64,000 nucleotides of DNA, taken from Ursus arctos. Its lineage: Eukaryota > Chordata > Mammalia > Carnivora > Ursidae. The stretch spans positions 42,266,177 through 42,330,176 of the forward strand of contig NW_026622863.1 in NCBI RefSeq assembly GCF_023065955.2. The letters run 5' to 3'. Of this stretch, positions 1 through 11,869 are shown piece by piece. Position 1 is the stretch's first letter. Every line of letters starts with the position of its first letter. The notes beneath the pieces are model-generated. The model ran no database searches, had not been told where the DNA came from, and was given only the letters and a program-made list of their open reading frames with translations. A program made the position numbers and the translations under genes.

Positions 1-340
1 AAAAAATACATCTACAGAGAGAGAGGTTACAATTTGAACAAGTGTGGGTTACTCATCAGAAACCAGAAGCCAGAGGTAGAAAAACACCACTAATATTCTG
101 AAAGAGTTGTCAACCTTAGAACTCTATGCCCTGCAAAAATATCCTTAATGGATGAAAGGAAAATAAAGACAGATGCAGATGAAGGAAAACTAAGAAAATT
201 CATTACCAGTCAACTACTCTAAAAATATGTGAAAGGAACTTTTTCAGGCTGAAGGCAAATGATGCAAGAAGAAAGCTCGGAACTTCAAGAATAAAGGAAG
301 AGCAACAGAAATAATAAATGTGTGCATGATAGGCCTATTC
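1..340 (+). mobile_element. Old L1-like fragment
   Basis: A-rich sequence with landmarks found in old L1 elements: tctatgccctgcaaaaatat, gaaggaaaactaagaaaattc, and a ttcaggctgaaggcaaatga block. Truncated by the window edge. Confidence 0.45.
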
Positions 341-1890
341 TTCTCCTCTTAAATTCTTTAAATGACAATATGACTTTGAAAACTGAAATTATACCACTGG
401 TGGGGGTGGGGGAAGTGTTCAATGCATACATATGTAAAACATATGACAAGTATAAAGAGCGAAGGGTAAAAGGTTTCTACGTTTTACCTGAAATGGTGAA
501 CTAATAGACATACACGTACACACTGAAGACAAAATTGTAACCTGAATAGTCTTTTGTCTAAGAGATATGAATGAATAAAGCAGCTAAAATCATTCACATA
601 CAGGTTTTGTATGATCCTATATTCTCATTTCTCTTGACTAAATACCTCCTAGTGGGATTGCTGGGTCACAACGTAAATATGTCTGTCACAGCCTGTCACC
701 ATGGCCCCCATGCATGAACAGGATCTGGTGGCACCCTTGCTTCTGTTCTGAGCAGGTCTCTCCTCCAGTATCCCCAGGGGAAAGGACAGATGGACATATG
801 GTGATTGACCGCAAAGGTGCCACGTCTGGCCAGCACTAAAGATCCTGAGCTCAACTCCCCAGTGGCTCCTGCTCTGCTGGTTCAAGATTCCCTGTCCTGC
901 CCAATCCTCCTAGCGCGCAGGAACCCGAGTGGAGGAGGAGCCACTGTACCTCCCAGTAAGCTCATCTCCCTTCATTCAGCAGGAGGAGGTAGGTCTGGGA
1001 GAGTCAGAAGGTATGGGGAAGCTGAACCCTGCCTTGAAGGGCATATTTCCTTAAGCATTCTCGGCATGTGCCCCCTTTTCTCCCATGCACTTTGATCACC
1101 CTTCCTTTCTCCCGCATTTCAAATATGCATCTTCAGCAACAGGTCAAACAGAGCCAGCTGATTTTTGGTTTTTTTGTTTTTGTTTTTTTGGGGTTTTTTT
1201 GCTGGCTGAGTGGGAAGCTCTGACATAACTCTCCTAGCCTATTCTCTCTACCCTGAATATCCGCTATTATAGAAGTTGCCTAGGCAAGCTTCTGTCCTTG
1301 CCACCCCTCCTTCCGGGGACAGGTCTCACACAGGGCCCCACCCACCTGAGTACCTTGGGGCAGTGTTCACCTGTGTACCCTGCCCCAGAACAGACTCTAG
1401 GGCAGTGTTGCCAAGATAGAGTAACTACATCCCATTGGATGTTATAGACTCTGCATTCCTTTCTGGGGTCTGTACCTCAGTGTCCTGGTATCCAATCATA
1501 GGAGGTGGGTGTGGGCTGCTCAAAACTAAGATGTCCTGCAGCTCAGTTACTATAAAGAGCAAATTGACTTTCTGGTTGATTTTCTGGTTGACAGTAATCA
1601 CCTTGATGCCACCTGAAATATCCAGCCATTCTCAAGACTTGTGCAAAGGAGACTGTGTTGAGGGACCTCAGAGAGGGTGAGGGAGGGAATAGAGAAAGCG
1701 GAGGGATACCCTATAGATACGGAGAATCAGAGACGGGGGCCCAATAGCACTGGAAGTATATGCTCCACATTTAGGCCCCTGGTGGTCAATGTAGGCCTCT
1801 CTTCCTTCAAGCCCGGACCCAGGCTGTTCAAGAGTTCTTCCAAGAACTCAGAAAACAGCTCCATTAACAAATCCCATATCCCTTTTAAGA
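341..1890. other. No recognised gene
   Basis: Mixed-composition DNA with only short, unrelated frames. A T/G-rich microsatellite-like patch occurs at 1156-1203. A piece near 640-670 (cctagtgggattgctgggtca) recalls an antisense L1 3' segment. Nothing else is identifiable. Confidence 0.4.
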
Positions 1891-1903
1891 ACTCATGGGC
1901 CAA

Positions 1904-1913
1904 TCATTAAAAA

Positions 1914-1944
<31 letters not shown>

Positions 1945-1968
1945 CAAACAACAACAAAAAAAACAACA
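1904..1968. repeat. A-rich (AAAAC)n insertion flanked by a 13-bp direct repeat
   Basis: A 65-bp A-rich tract of aaaac and caa units lies between two copies of actcatgggccaa (1891-1903 and 1969-1981). This looks like a target-site duplication around a retroposon tail with no recognisable body. Confidence 0.75.
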
Positions 1969-1981
1969 ACTCATGGGCCAA

Positions 1982-3520
1982 ACAAAAGCCTATCACAAAC
2001 ACATAAACAGTTTTCCTTGAGGTTTCCTGCCACTGGTCCAGCCCCATCTCACTCAGCTGCCTGACAAGCCCACACGAGAGTGTCCACCTCTTTAGCTTCA
2101 GTGCTAGCACAGAGGAAGCTCCAGAGTGTAAAGGTTTCCGATGCTACCTCAGGGCAGAAACAAAATGCCAGAAATTGTAGAACCCACAGTTCTATACCCA
2201 ATAAAGGCAAAATTCCTCTGTTGCCACATAAATGAGGGGAGCTCTGAATCTGGCAACCCTGTCCCCCAGCTGGGAGACTTGGAGGAGGCAGTGTGTCATT
2301 GCATTGACGATGTGCTGGGGACTAAGGCTGAGGCCATCTCAGATTGCACTGCCTCACAGCCATCCCTTTCTTTCCCCTGCCTGCTGCAAGGACTCGTCCT
2401 CTATCCGCTTCCCCTCTAGCCCTCAGCATTGACCCACGGAGAGGAGACGCAAGAGGAAGCAAGCTCACTGGCCATCCTGGAATCTGCTGGAGTGGGTACC
2501 TCTATAGGTAGTTTGTCCCAGAAGAAGGCAGCTCACCAGATCCCATCTTCTCATTATTGTCCGATCCCCTGCCAGGCACCTCATCACCTGTATTGCTCTC
2601 AGCCCTTTGACCTTGCTGACCCCTGCTCCCACCCCATTACTCAAACACTTACATAGCTGGCCCTGTCTGCTCGGCCCCCAAATCCTTCCTTCCCTGATTT
2701 CTTCCCCACACCAGGTATGGACTGTGAAATGAGAAGCACAATTCCTGACTCACCCTCTCTTACAAGTTCTACTGTGTGTCTTCTGCCCTTCATGTTCAAA
2801 CACATCTGGGGGTGCCCTCTGAATGGGGAGGAGGGAGGCCCTCTGAATGCCAATGCCTCAGTCACAATTGCAGCAGATTCCAGTTCCATCTTCCCTGTTG
2901 CTCCCAGCACTTCAATCCTTCTCTTGTATCCTAAATTATACAGAATTGAGTCACTACACCTATGTGTGTGGAATCCCTATTTCCTTTCCACAGACTCCCT
3001 TTCCAACTAATGATACCAGTGCTCCTCTCTCCACTGGCCTAATTGCTATTTCTGAAGTCAGTTTCAGCTCCCCAGCCATCACATCTGCAAGCTTGGCTCC
3101 TCAGCCTATGTCTGATTTTTGGCCACCTCTGTGGATATCCCTCCACCTTCTCACACTGTCCTCTTGGGGCCTCCCTCTGGCTCTAATGTGTGCCTCCTTC
3201 CACTTGACCAAGTCCAACAGATACCCTTTAAGGTCAGTGCTGCTTCAGCCATAGAAACAACCAGCCTGCCCGCCTGCATTGAGGGTCTGAGGCCCCAGCC
3301 CAAGGTGTAAACTTTCCTTGGACTCCTAGAACACATTTTGAATAGCCAAGGATAAAGTTAAACGTGGGAATGGCGAGGAGGTAACTGGAGAGAGTAAATG
3401 TGTAAGAGCAACAAAATTAGGCCTATCCTAACCTGGTTTATATATATGAATTTTTTTAAAATCTTGGGAAAACATGAAGTTCGACTGTGAATAGTATAAG
3501 CTACTTGTGTAACCAGCAGT
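1982..3520. other. No recognised gene
   Basis: C/T-rich, moderately GC-rich DNA with several overlapping short frames of 60-135 codons on both strands. None has recognisable domain content or convincing splice structure. Confidence 0.4.
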
Positions 3521-3529
3521 TGATTCAGT

Positions 3530-4640
3530 CAGTTATTCACTTAACATATTTATTGAGAACTTTTCTGTGTTAGGCACTGTTCCATGTGCCAGAATCAAGA
3601 GAGAAAGTCACAGAAAATTCCAACCCATATGATACCTATGTTCCTTTTGGAGGAAAAACAAAATGAGAAGCAAGCATATTAAATAAATTTTCTAATATGT
3701 TAGAAGGTAATAATGCTTTGGAGACAAAAGCAGTAGATGGGGGATTAAGACAGAGGATTGAAAGCAGCATCGGGTTCATTTTAACCAGGGCGGGAAGGGT
3801 AGGCCTCATCAGAAGGTGGTATATGAGCAAAGGCTTGAAGGAAGTGATAGAGCCATGCGGGTATCTGGGGGTGGAGCAGCTGGACAGAGGGAATAGCTAC
3901 ATGCAAAGCAGGATGTTTGGTGTCTTCAGAGAACATTTCTTAAGCTAATGCCTCTAGGACAGAGTCAGTAAGTGGGATACAGGAGATGAGAGTGGGAAGT
4001 AGGTACACAGGTTGCCGAAGGCTTGTAGGCCATTAAGAACTTTGAATTTTGCTCTGAGTGAGCTAAATACAGTTTGGGGGATTTTGAGCAAAGAGTAAAA
4101 TGGGACATAACCTGAGTTTGGTTTTTTTTTTTCTTTTTTAAAGATTTATTTATTTAGTTGAGAGAGAATAGGTGGGGAGGTGCAGACAGAGAGGGAAAGA
4201 GGGAATCTCAGGCAGACTCCCTCCTGAATGTGGAGCACGATGCAGAGCTCGATCTCATGACCCTAACAGCATGACCTGAGCTGAGCTTAACTGACTGGGC
4301 CACCCAGGCGCCCCACTGACTTAGGTTTTAACAGGATCATTCTGATTGCTGAATGAGAAGAGAATGCAAGAGAAGCTAGGCAGCAGAGTGATAGTTAGGA
4401 GGCTATCAAAGTACTCCAGGTGAGTCCACAGTGGCTCCAACAGGGTGGTAGGGGTAAAGATGGTTTGGTCTCCTGTATATATTTGTATATATGTATGTTT
4501 GTGTGTGTGTGATTGTGACACCCTTTATGCTGGATTTATATGTGGGGTGTGGGTATGCAACAGGGACAAGATTCAGAGTTGTTAGAGGCCCAGAGGATTT
4601 TGGTATCATCTAAATATATTTGATTCCTGAATCCATATAA
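3530..4640 (+). repeat. Ancient dispersed repeat, family not assigned
   Basis: Phrases common in an old mammalian repeat appear in order: acatatttattgagaactt, ttaggcactgttccatgtgcc, agccatgcgggtatctgggg and ggcttgtaggccattaagaa. A Can-SINE interrupts it at 4122-4314. I cannot name the family without a library search. Confidence 0.5.
4122..4314 (-). mobile_element. Can-SINE
   Basis: Antisense copy: T-run plus aaagatttatttattt at the left, gccacccaggcgcccc at the right. Moderately diverged; no clear target-site duplication. Confidence 0.9.
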
Positions 4641-5830
4641 ACATATTGATGATACAGAGCACAAAGAATGAGATTCCTAACAGAAAAACATGACTAAATT
4701 GGACTCTCAAAAACTTTTGATCTGTGAAAGACCATTAAAAGGATATGAAGAAAAGTGAAAGACTGGGAGAATATACCTGCAAACCACAGATATAACAAAG
4801 AACTGTTAATTACCATATATAAAAAGTTATCTCAAAATTCAACAGTAATAAAACAAACTAAGTAGAAAACAGGCAAAAGATATGAACAGACATTTCACTG
4901 AAAATGATATATGGATAGAAAATAAACAAAGGCGGGGCACCTGGGTGGCTCAGTCTGTTAAGCCTCTGCCTTCAGCTCAGGTCATGATCTCAGCATCCTG
5001 AGATCAAGTCCTGTATCGGGCTCCCTGCCCAGCAGGGAGTCCGCTTCTGTCTCTCCCCACCTGCTCATGCTTGCTCTCTCTCTCTCTCTCTCTCTCTCTC
5101 AAAAATAAATAAATAAAATATTTTAATTTAAAAAAAGAAAGAAATTAACAAAGGAGAAGATATTCCACATTAAAAATCATCAGAGAAATGCAAATTAATA
5201 TCACAATAAGGTACCATACAAGCTATTAGAACAACTAAAATAAAAATTAGTGACAATAACAAATACAAGGTTAATATACAAAAGTCAGTTGCTTTCCTCT
5301 ATACCAGCAAAGAACTACTAGAATTTGAGATTAAAAAATAATACCATTTACAATAGCACCCCCCAGAATTAAATACTTAGAGATAAATCTGACAAAATAT
5401 GTTCATACTGTATATGAAAAAAACTACAACCCTCTGATGAAAGACATCAAAGACGATCTAAATAAGTGGAGAGATATTCTATATCAATGATCGGAAGTCA
5501 CACGATTGTTACAATGTTAATTCTTCACAACTTGATCTGTAGATTCAGTGCATTCCCAAATTCTCAGCAAACTATTTGTAGATATTTACACATTGGTTCT
5601 AAAGTTTATGTGAAAAGGCAAAAGACCTAGAATATCCACCACAATACTGAAGAACAAAGTTGGAGGACTCACACTTCCTGATTTTGAGACTTAACTATAA
5701 AGCTACAAAACTTCATATTACAAAGTCATAAAGTTATCAAGACAACTAGGTATTGTTGAAAATATAGACACATAGGTCAGTGGAACATAATTGAGAGCCC
5801 AGAAACAGATGTACACAAATATAGACACGG
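4641..5830 (+). mobile_element. Old L1 ORF2 fragments (sense)
   Basis: Diverged L1 ORF2 sequence (ctgtgaaagaccattaaaag, aaatacttagagataaatctgac, gaatatccaccacaatactgaagaac), interrupted by a sense Can-SINE at 4934-5140. No open frame remains. Confidence 0.7.
4934..5140 (+). mobile_element. Can-SINE with internal CT microsatellite
   Basis: Sense copy starting ggggcacctgggtggctcag, with a (CT)n run at about 5075-5099 and an A-rich tail. Flanked by a near-match duplication aaaataaacaaagg (4919) / gaaattaacaaagg (5141). One of only three sense Can-SINEs found. Confidence 0.92.
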
Positions 5831-6835
5831 TGGCTATTTGGAGAACAGTTTCAAGATGTTATTGTGGTTGGGGTGAATTAGAAGACAGGATGACCCAATG
5901 GTCCTGCAAGCCCAGGATGACCAATGTCCTGCTTTGCCTAGGGCAGTTTGGATCATGCCTGTTGTCTCACATAATTGGCAATGGCATCTCCTTTTACTTT
6001 TAAAAGTGTCTTAGTAAGCTGATAAATTAATTGGTCAATGGCCAGAAGGGGAAGGCTTTGGAGACAATAGGCAGCCATGGATGGCCAGCCATATACCCTT
6101 AACAGCCCCTCCTTCTGTTCCAGTGAGCAAGGAACATCCAGGTGAGGCTAAGACAGATTAGGGAAGAAGTCTAGATTATCAGTGAATGCCTATAGTCCCA
6201 TCTGGAAGATGAAAATGGAGATCAAGGGACATGAGGCCTCAGTGGACAGCAGTGTCTCTCCTTCCAGGGGGCAGGTGGTACAGTGAATGGTCAGCAGCCA
6301 GTAGACCCTGGTGAATTACTGGATCTTCTCTAAGGTGGCATCCAAGTGCTGGGAACCTCACTTCTCTAAAGGAATCAAGGACAAGACCAATTGTTACATT
6401 GTCGAAACTGATGCCTCCAACTGTAAGAGAAGACTGATGCAGCTAGAGGGCCTTGAATGGTCAAACATTAAAGTTCCAGGTTCAGAATCGGTGGAACTGT
6501 TGCAGACTCAGAGACCTGCAGATCAAGGACTGTGACACCATCATGCTCATTAAAAGAAACTGACAAAGGCCTAGAAGTCCTCAGGCGTAGCTATGCCCAG
6601 GCTAATCATGATCTTGACTCCTTCCCAATGGTCCTGCTTCTCCTTCCCACTTCTATCTATTCAGACTACTGTGATCTTTCTGAAGCATAAATAAGAACAT
6701 TCTGTCATTCCCTGTCCCCTGCTTAAATTCCTCCAGTGGCTCCTCATTACCTACAGAATAAAGTTCAAGTTCCTGTGCTTGGCATTTAAGGTCCCTGACA
6801 ATCTAACCTCTGCTTAATTCCCCGAATGCTGAATG
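5831..6835. other. Unassigned region with a possible decayed coding relic
   Basis: No repeat family named with confidence. A 74-codon + frame at 6311-6535 has non-repeat-like composition with several Cys and Lys and may be a remnant of a retrocopied or lost exon; I do not recognise it. The stretch around 6640-6830 resembles an old mammalian repeat (cctccagtggctcctcatt, gcatttaaggtccctgac) of unknown class. Confidence 0.3.
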
Positions 6836-7624
6836 CTTATAAGAAGGCACTGTATCTTTCCATTCATTTGTGTTTTCAGCCTTATTATCAATGTCTTATA
6901 GTTTTCAGTGAACAGATCTTTCACCTTCTTGGTTAAATTTGTTCCTAAATATTTCATTCTTTTTTAATGATATTGTAAATGTGATTGTTTTCTTAATTTC
7001 TTTTTCCAGTAGTTCATTATGATAGAAACATGATTAATTTTGTATGTTGATTTGTATCCTACAATTTTACTGAATTTGTTCATTATTTCTAACAGTTTTT
7101 TGGTGGTGTCTGTAGGGTTTTCAGTATATAATATTGTGTTGTCTGCAAAGAAAAATAATTTTATCTCTTCCTTTCAGATTTGGATGCCTTTTATTTCATT
7201 TTATGCCTAATTGCTCTGGCTAGGACTCCCATTACTATGTTAAATAGAAGTAGCAAGAGTGGGCATCCTTGGCTTGTTCCTCATCTTAGAGGAAAACCTT
7301 TTAGCTTTTCATCATTGAGTATATTAGGTGTGGACTTGTCATATGTGGCCTTTATTATGTTGAGGTATATGCCTTCTACACCTAATATGTTGAGAGTTTT
7401 TATCATGAAAGTGTGTTGAATTTTTGCCAAATGCTTTTTAAAAAAATCTATTGAGATGATCATGATTTTTATCCTTCATCCTGTTAATGGGGTGTGTCAT
7501 GTTTATTGATTTGTGTATGTTGAACCATCCTTGAATCCTAGGGATAAATGCCAATTGGTCATGATGTATGATCTTTTTTATGTGCTGTTGAATTTGATTT
7601 GCAAATATTTTGCTGAAGATTTTT

Positions 7625-7815
7625 TTTTTAAAGATTTTATTTATTCGACAGACATAGAGACAGCCAGCGAGAGAGGGAACACAAGCAGGGGGAGTGGGAG
7701 AGAAAGAAGCAGGCTCCTAGTGGAGGAGCCTGATGTGGGGCTCGACCCCATCACGCCGGGATCACGCCCTGAGCCGAAGGCAGACGCTTAACCACTGTGC
7801 CACCCAGGCGCCCCC
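7625..7815 (-). mobile_element. Can-SINE
   Basis: Antisense copy in old L1, with a perfect 14-bp duplication tgctgaagattttt at 7611-7624 and 7816-7829. Confidence 0.94.
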
Positions 7816-8313
7816 TGCTGAAGATTTTTATATCTGTGTTCATCAGGGATATTGGTTTGTTGTTTTCTTCTGTCTTTGTCAGGGTTTGGTATTAGAGTAA
7901 TGCTGGCCTCATAGAATGAGTTTGGAAGTTTTACTTCCTTTTCAGTTTTTTGGAAGAGTTTGAGAATGGCATTAATTCTCCTTTCAGTGTTTGGTAGAAC
8001 TCACTTGTGAAGCCATCTTGTCCTGGGCTTTTCTTTGTTAGAAGGGTTTTGATCACTGATTCAATCACTTATTATTGGACTGTTCAGATATTCTATTTCT
8101 TCATGGTTCAGTCTTAGTAGGTTATATGTTTCTGGAGCTTTGTCCATTATTTTAGGTTATTGGCATTTAATTGTTTCCATTTATTGGCATATAATTGTTC
8201 ACAGTAGTCTGTTATGATCCTTTATATTTCTGTGGCATCAGCTGTAATATCTCCTCTTTCTTTTATAATTTTCAGTCTTCTTTTTTAGTCTGGCTAAAGG
8301 TTTGTCAAAAAAG

Positions 8314-8529
8314 GTTTTTTTTGTTTTTTTTTGTTTTTTTTTTTTAAGATGTTATTTATTTATTTGACAGAGATAGAGACAGCAAGAGAGGGAACACAAG
8401 CAGGGGGAGTGGGAGAGGAAGAAGCAGGCTCATAGCAGAGGAGCCTGATGTGGGGCTCGATCCCGTAACGCCGGGATCACGCCCTGAGCCGAAGGCAGAC
8501 GCTTAACCACTGTGCCACCCAGGCGCCCC
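8314..8529 (-). mobile_element. Can-SINE
   Basis: Antisense copy with a long T/G-rich tail (8314-8345). It ends gccacccaggcgcccc at 8529 and is followed by ttgtttttgttttttg, which may be a degraded target duplication. Confidence 0.93.
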
Positions 8530-8621
8530 TTGTTTTTGTTTTTTGAATCAGCTGTTAGTTTGTTGAAATTTTCTATTGTTTTTCTAGTCTCTATTTCATT
8601 TATTTCCACTCTAATCTTTCT

Positions 8622-8809
8622 TTTTTTTTTTAAGATGTTATTTATTTATTTGACAGAGAGAGCACAAGTAGGGGGAGCAGCAGGCAGAGGGAGAGGGAGA
8701 AGCAGGCCCCCTGCTGAGCAGGGAGCCTGATGTGGAACTTGATCCCAGGACTCTGGGATCATGACGTGAGTCGAAGGCAGACACTTAATGACTGGGCCAC
8801 CAAGTCGCC
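8622..8809 (-). mobile_element. Can-SINE
   Basis: Antisense copy with a perfect 16-bp duplication ccactctaatctttct at 8606-8621 and 8810-8825. Confidence 0.94.
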
Positions 8810-8929
8810 CCACTCTAATCTTTCTTATATCCGTCTGCTAACTTTTGGTTTAGTTTGTTCTTTTCTCCATAAGACTTTTGTAGAGCTTATCGAATCCCTG
8901 CTCTTTTTGGTTTGAATTTACCATTCCAG

Positions 8930-9135
8930 TCTTAGCCTGGGAACCCCTCCTCCATGTGAAGACACAGCAAGAAGTTCACAGCATGAACCTGGAAGAGGAC
9001 CTTCATCAGAACCTGACCATATTGGCACCCTGATCTTGGGCTTCCAGCTTCCAATACTGTGCGTAGTAAAATTCTGTTGTTTATAAGCCACTCAGTTTAT
9101 GATATTTTGTTATAGCAGCCCCCAAAGACTAAGGT
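8930..9135 (+). mobile_element. MaLR LTR fragment (MLT1/MST, 3' half)
   Basis: Includes catgtgaagacacagcaag, ccctgatcttgggcttccag and ttataagccactcagttt, ending near cccccaaagactaagg. This is the 3' half of an MLT1-type LTR; the 5' half is absent. Confidence 0.75.
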
Positions 9136-9139
9136 AACT

Positions 9140-10100
9140 CCATTATGCATTATTGAACATAATCAAAATTAAAACCCTTTCTGCTTGAAGGACATCATGA
9201 AGAAAGTAGAAAGGCAACCCATCAAATGGGAAAGAAATTTTGCAAATCATCTATCTGATAAGAAATTTTTATCTAGAATACATAAAGAACTGTTACAATT
9301 CAATTAAAAAGACAAATAATCCAATAATAAAAAAACACACAAAGGAGCTGATTAGTTATTTCCTCAAAAGATATAAAACTGGCCAACCAGTACATGAACA
9401 TCATTAGCCATCAGGGAGATACAACCAAACCTCAATGAGATAACCTTGACATACAATAGGAATGCTATAATGAAAAATGCAAGCATTGGTGAGGATGTGG
9501 AAAAACTGGAACCCTCATACATTACTGGTGGAAAGGTACAGCTGCTCTGGAAAACAGTTTGCCAGTTCCTCAAAAGGTCAAACATAGAGTTACCATATAA
9601 CCCAGTGATTCAACTCTAAGTAGATACTCAAAAGAAATAAAAACATAGGTCCATACAAAAACTTGTACATGAATGTTCACAGCAGCATTATTTGTAATAG
9701 CCAAAAGTAGAAACAGCTCAAATGCTCATTACTAGATGAATGGATAAAATTTTGTATATCCATACAATGGACTATTACTTGGCAATAAAAAGGAATGAAG
9801 TACTGATACATGGTAAAACATAGATGAAAAATTATGTTAAGTGGAAAAGACAGTCACAAAAGACCACTTATTACATAATTCAGTTTATATGGAATTGCCA
9901 AATTGGTAAGTCCATAGAGACAGAAAGTAAAACAGTGGTTACCTAGGGAAGAAGGATTTGGGGGGAGATGGGGAGTACTAATGAGTTTAGGGTTCCTTTT
10001 GGGGAGATGATTAAAATGTTTTAAAATTGTGGTAATTGTTATACAACTCTGTGAATATACTAAAAAATCACTGAACTGTACACTTTATTTTTTAATTTAT
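9140..10100 (+). mobile_element. Old L1 3' end (sense)
   Basis: Late ORF2 and 3'UTR landmarks: ttttgcaaatcatctatctga, aacatcattagccatcaggg, tactggtggaaaggtacagc, ttcacagcagcattattt, and a final gaactgtacacttta. All frames are interrupted. Confidence 0.8.
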
Positions 10101-10113
10101 TTTGAACTGTACA

Positions 10114-10317
10114 CTTTAAAGATTTTATTTATTTATTTATTTGAGAGAGAGAGGGAGTGCACCGCAAGTGGGGGAGGGTGCAGAGAGGGAGGGAAAGAAT
10201 CTCAAGCAAACTCCACACTGAGTGGGGAGCCTGAGGCAAGGCTCAGTCCCACAACCTTGAGATCATGACCTGAGCCAAATCAAGAGTCAGTCATTTAACT
10301 GACTGAGTCACCCAGGT
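10114..10317 (-). mobile_element. Can-SINE (first of a tandem pair)
   Basis: Antisense copy, aaagattttatttattt to ctgagtcacccaggtg. The next copy starts directly at its right end. The sequence gaactgtacacttta occurs at both 10073 and 10104, just left of the pair. Confidence 0.88.
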
Positions 10318-10515
10318 GTTTTTTTTTTTTTTTTTAAGATTCATTTATTTATTTGAGAGCGAGAGTGTGTGTGTGTGTGTGAGTAGGGGGAAGGCCAGAG
10401 GGAAAGAGAGAGAATCCTCAAGCAGACTCCCTGCTGAGCACAGAGCCCAATGTGAGGCTCAATCCCAGGACCCTGACACCATGGTCTGAGCTGAAATCAA
10501 ATCACCCAGGGACCC
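10318..10515 (-). mobile_element. Can-SINE (second of a tandem pair)
   Basis: Antisense copy with T-run, (GT)n at about 10363-10381 and a decayed right end aatcacccagggaccc. Confidence 0.88.
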
Positions 10516-10689
10516 TTAGTATAGGTGCTTTTAATTTAATCTTTTGTATTCTCCAGTTGTGTTGCTGGTTTTTGTTTGTTTTATAGTATGTTTAAGGATG
10601 GACCTTTTTGGTTTGATTCAACCCACCTGAGATATACCTCCTGGATTTGTGGGTTCAGTTTTCTTCATTATGGAAACTTTGCACCCATT

Positions 10690-11860
10690 ATCTGTTTAGA
10701 TATTATCTTTTCTTCCCCCCACCTTTGGCACTCCAATAAGAGTTATGTTAGACCTTTTCATTCTATCGTCCCCCAATTTTCATTGAGGTATAACTGAATA
10801 TTAAAATTGTATATATTTAAGGAACACAATTTGATGGTTCGATATATGCATATTGTGAAATGTAACCACAATCAAGCTAATTAACATATTCATTCTACAT
10901 CTTAGTCCTCTGTTGGATATGTGGTTTACAAATATTTTCTCCTAGACTATACCTTGTCTGTTTATCCTCTTAATGTGGATTTTCACAGACCAAAGACTTT
11001 ACTTTTAATGAAGTCCATTTTTCAGTTTTTCCTTATATGGATTATGCTTTTGATATCATGTCTAAGAACTCTACCTAGCCCTCAATCCTAAAGATTTTCT
11101 CCTATGTTTCTTCCTACAAGCTTTATAGTTTTAATGTTTAAGTCTGTGATCCGTTTTGAATTGATCTTCATATAAGGTGTGAGAATTAGGTCAAAGTTCA
11201 TTTTTAAATTTTCTTCGTTCTGCTTGCTTTGTGTGTATATTGCTCTTTTTTTCCTAGGTTGTTGAGGTGGGAGCTTATTAGATTATTGATTTGGGATTCT
11301 TCTTCTTTTCTAATGTATTCCTTTAGTGCCAAAAATTTCCCCATACCGCTGTTTTAGCTGTGTCCCATGAATTTTGATATTTTATATTTTCATTCAACTT
11401 AATGTAATTTTCTAATTCCCCTTAAGGTTTCCTCTTTGACCCATAGTTTATTTAGAAGAGTGTTTAGTTTGTTGTTTAGTTTCTAAGTGTTAGAAGACTT
11501 TCCTGTTTTCTGTTATTGATTTCTAATTTGATTCCACTGTGGTCAGAGACTATCCTCCACGTGATTTCAATTCTTTTAAATATTTTGAGGTTTATTTTAT
11601 GGCCATGCTTTTGGTATATCTCATTATATGGTCCGTGAACATTTGAAAAGAATATGTTTCCTGCTGCTGTTGGGTCAAATGTTCTATACATGTCAATTAG
11701 ATCCTGTTGGTTGCTGAGTTCTCTAAAGATGATAAGCCTGGAGCGATTTGAACCTGGAAATAGACTGGTTGAAAATTTTTGCACAAACTGGTTGTTCTCC
11801 CCCTTTACTTTTCCTCTCTTACGTAATCAAATACACTGCACGGGGGTTTGATCTCTGGAT
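10690..11860 (-). mobile_element. Old L1, antisense, internally deleted
   Basis: On the + strand it passes from a 3'UTR-like part (gatatatgcatattgtgaaa) to late ORF2 (taatgaagtccatttttcag) at 11000-11210. It then jumps near 11230 to the endonuclease/early ORF2 part (11250-11780). The minus frame 11476-11784 retains decayed ORF2 endonuclease-region residues (DLIDMYRTF). Confidence 0.7.
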
Positions 11861-11869
11861 AAAATGACC

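Larger units (their letters stand above)
6840..8929 (-). mobile_element. Old L1 ORF2 (antisense), interrupted by three Can-SINEs
   Basis: The minus strand encodes decayed reverse-transcriptase sequence, for example 7281-7463, whose residues resemble the segment after the catalytic region in the younger L1s of this window ([18 protein letters not shown]). Stops are frequent. Can-SINEs sit at 7625-7815, 8314-8529 and 8622-8809. Confidence 0.8.

Noticed and set aside
2141..3336. Overlapping frames of 60-135 codons suggesting a small gene
   Set aside because: Several frames overlap on both strands, none shows a domain, signal peptide or conserved-looking splice sites. Treated as chance frames in C/T-rich DNA.
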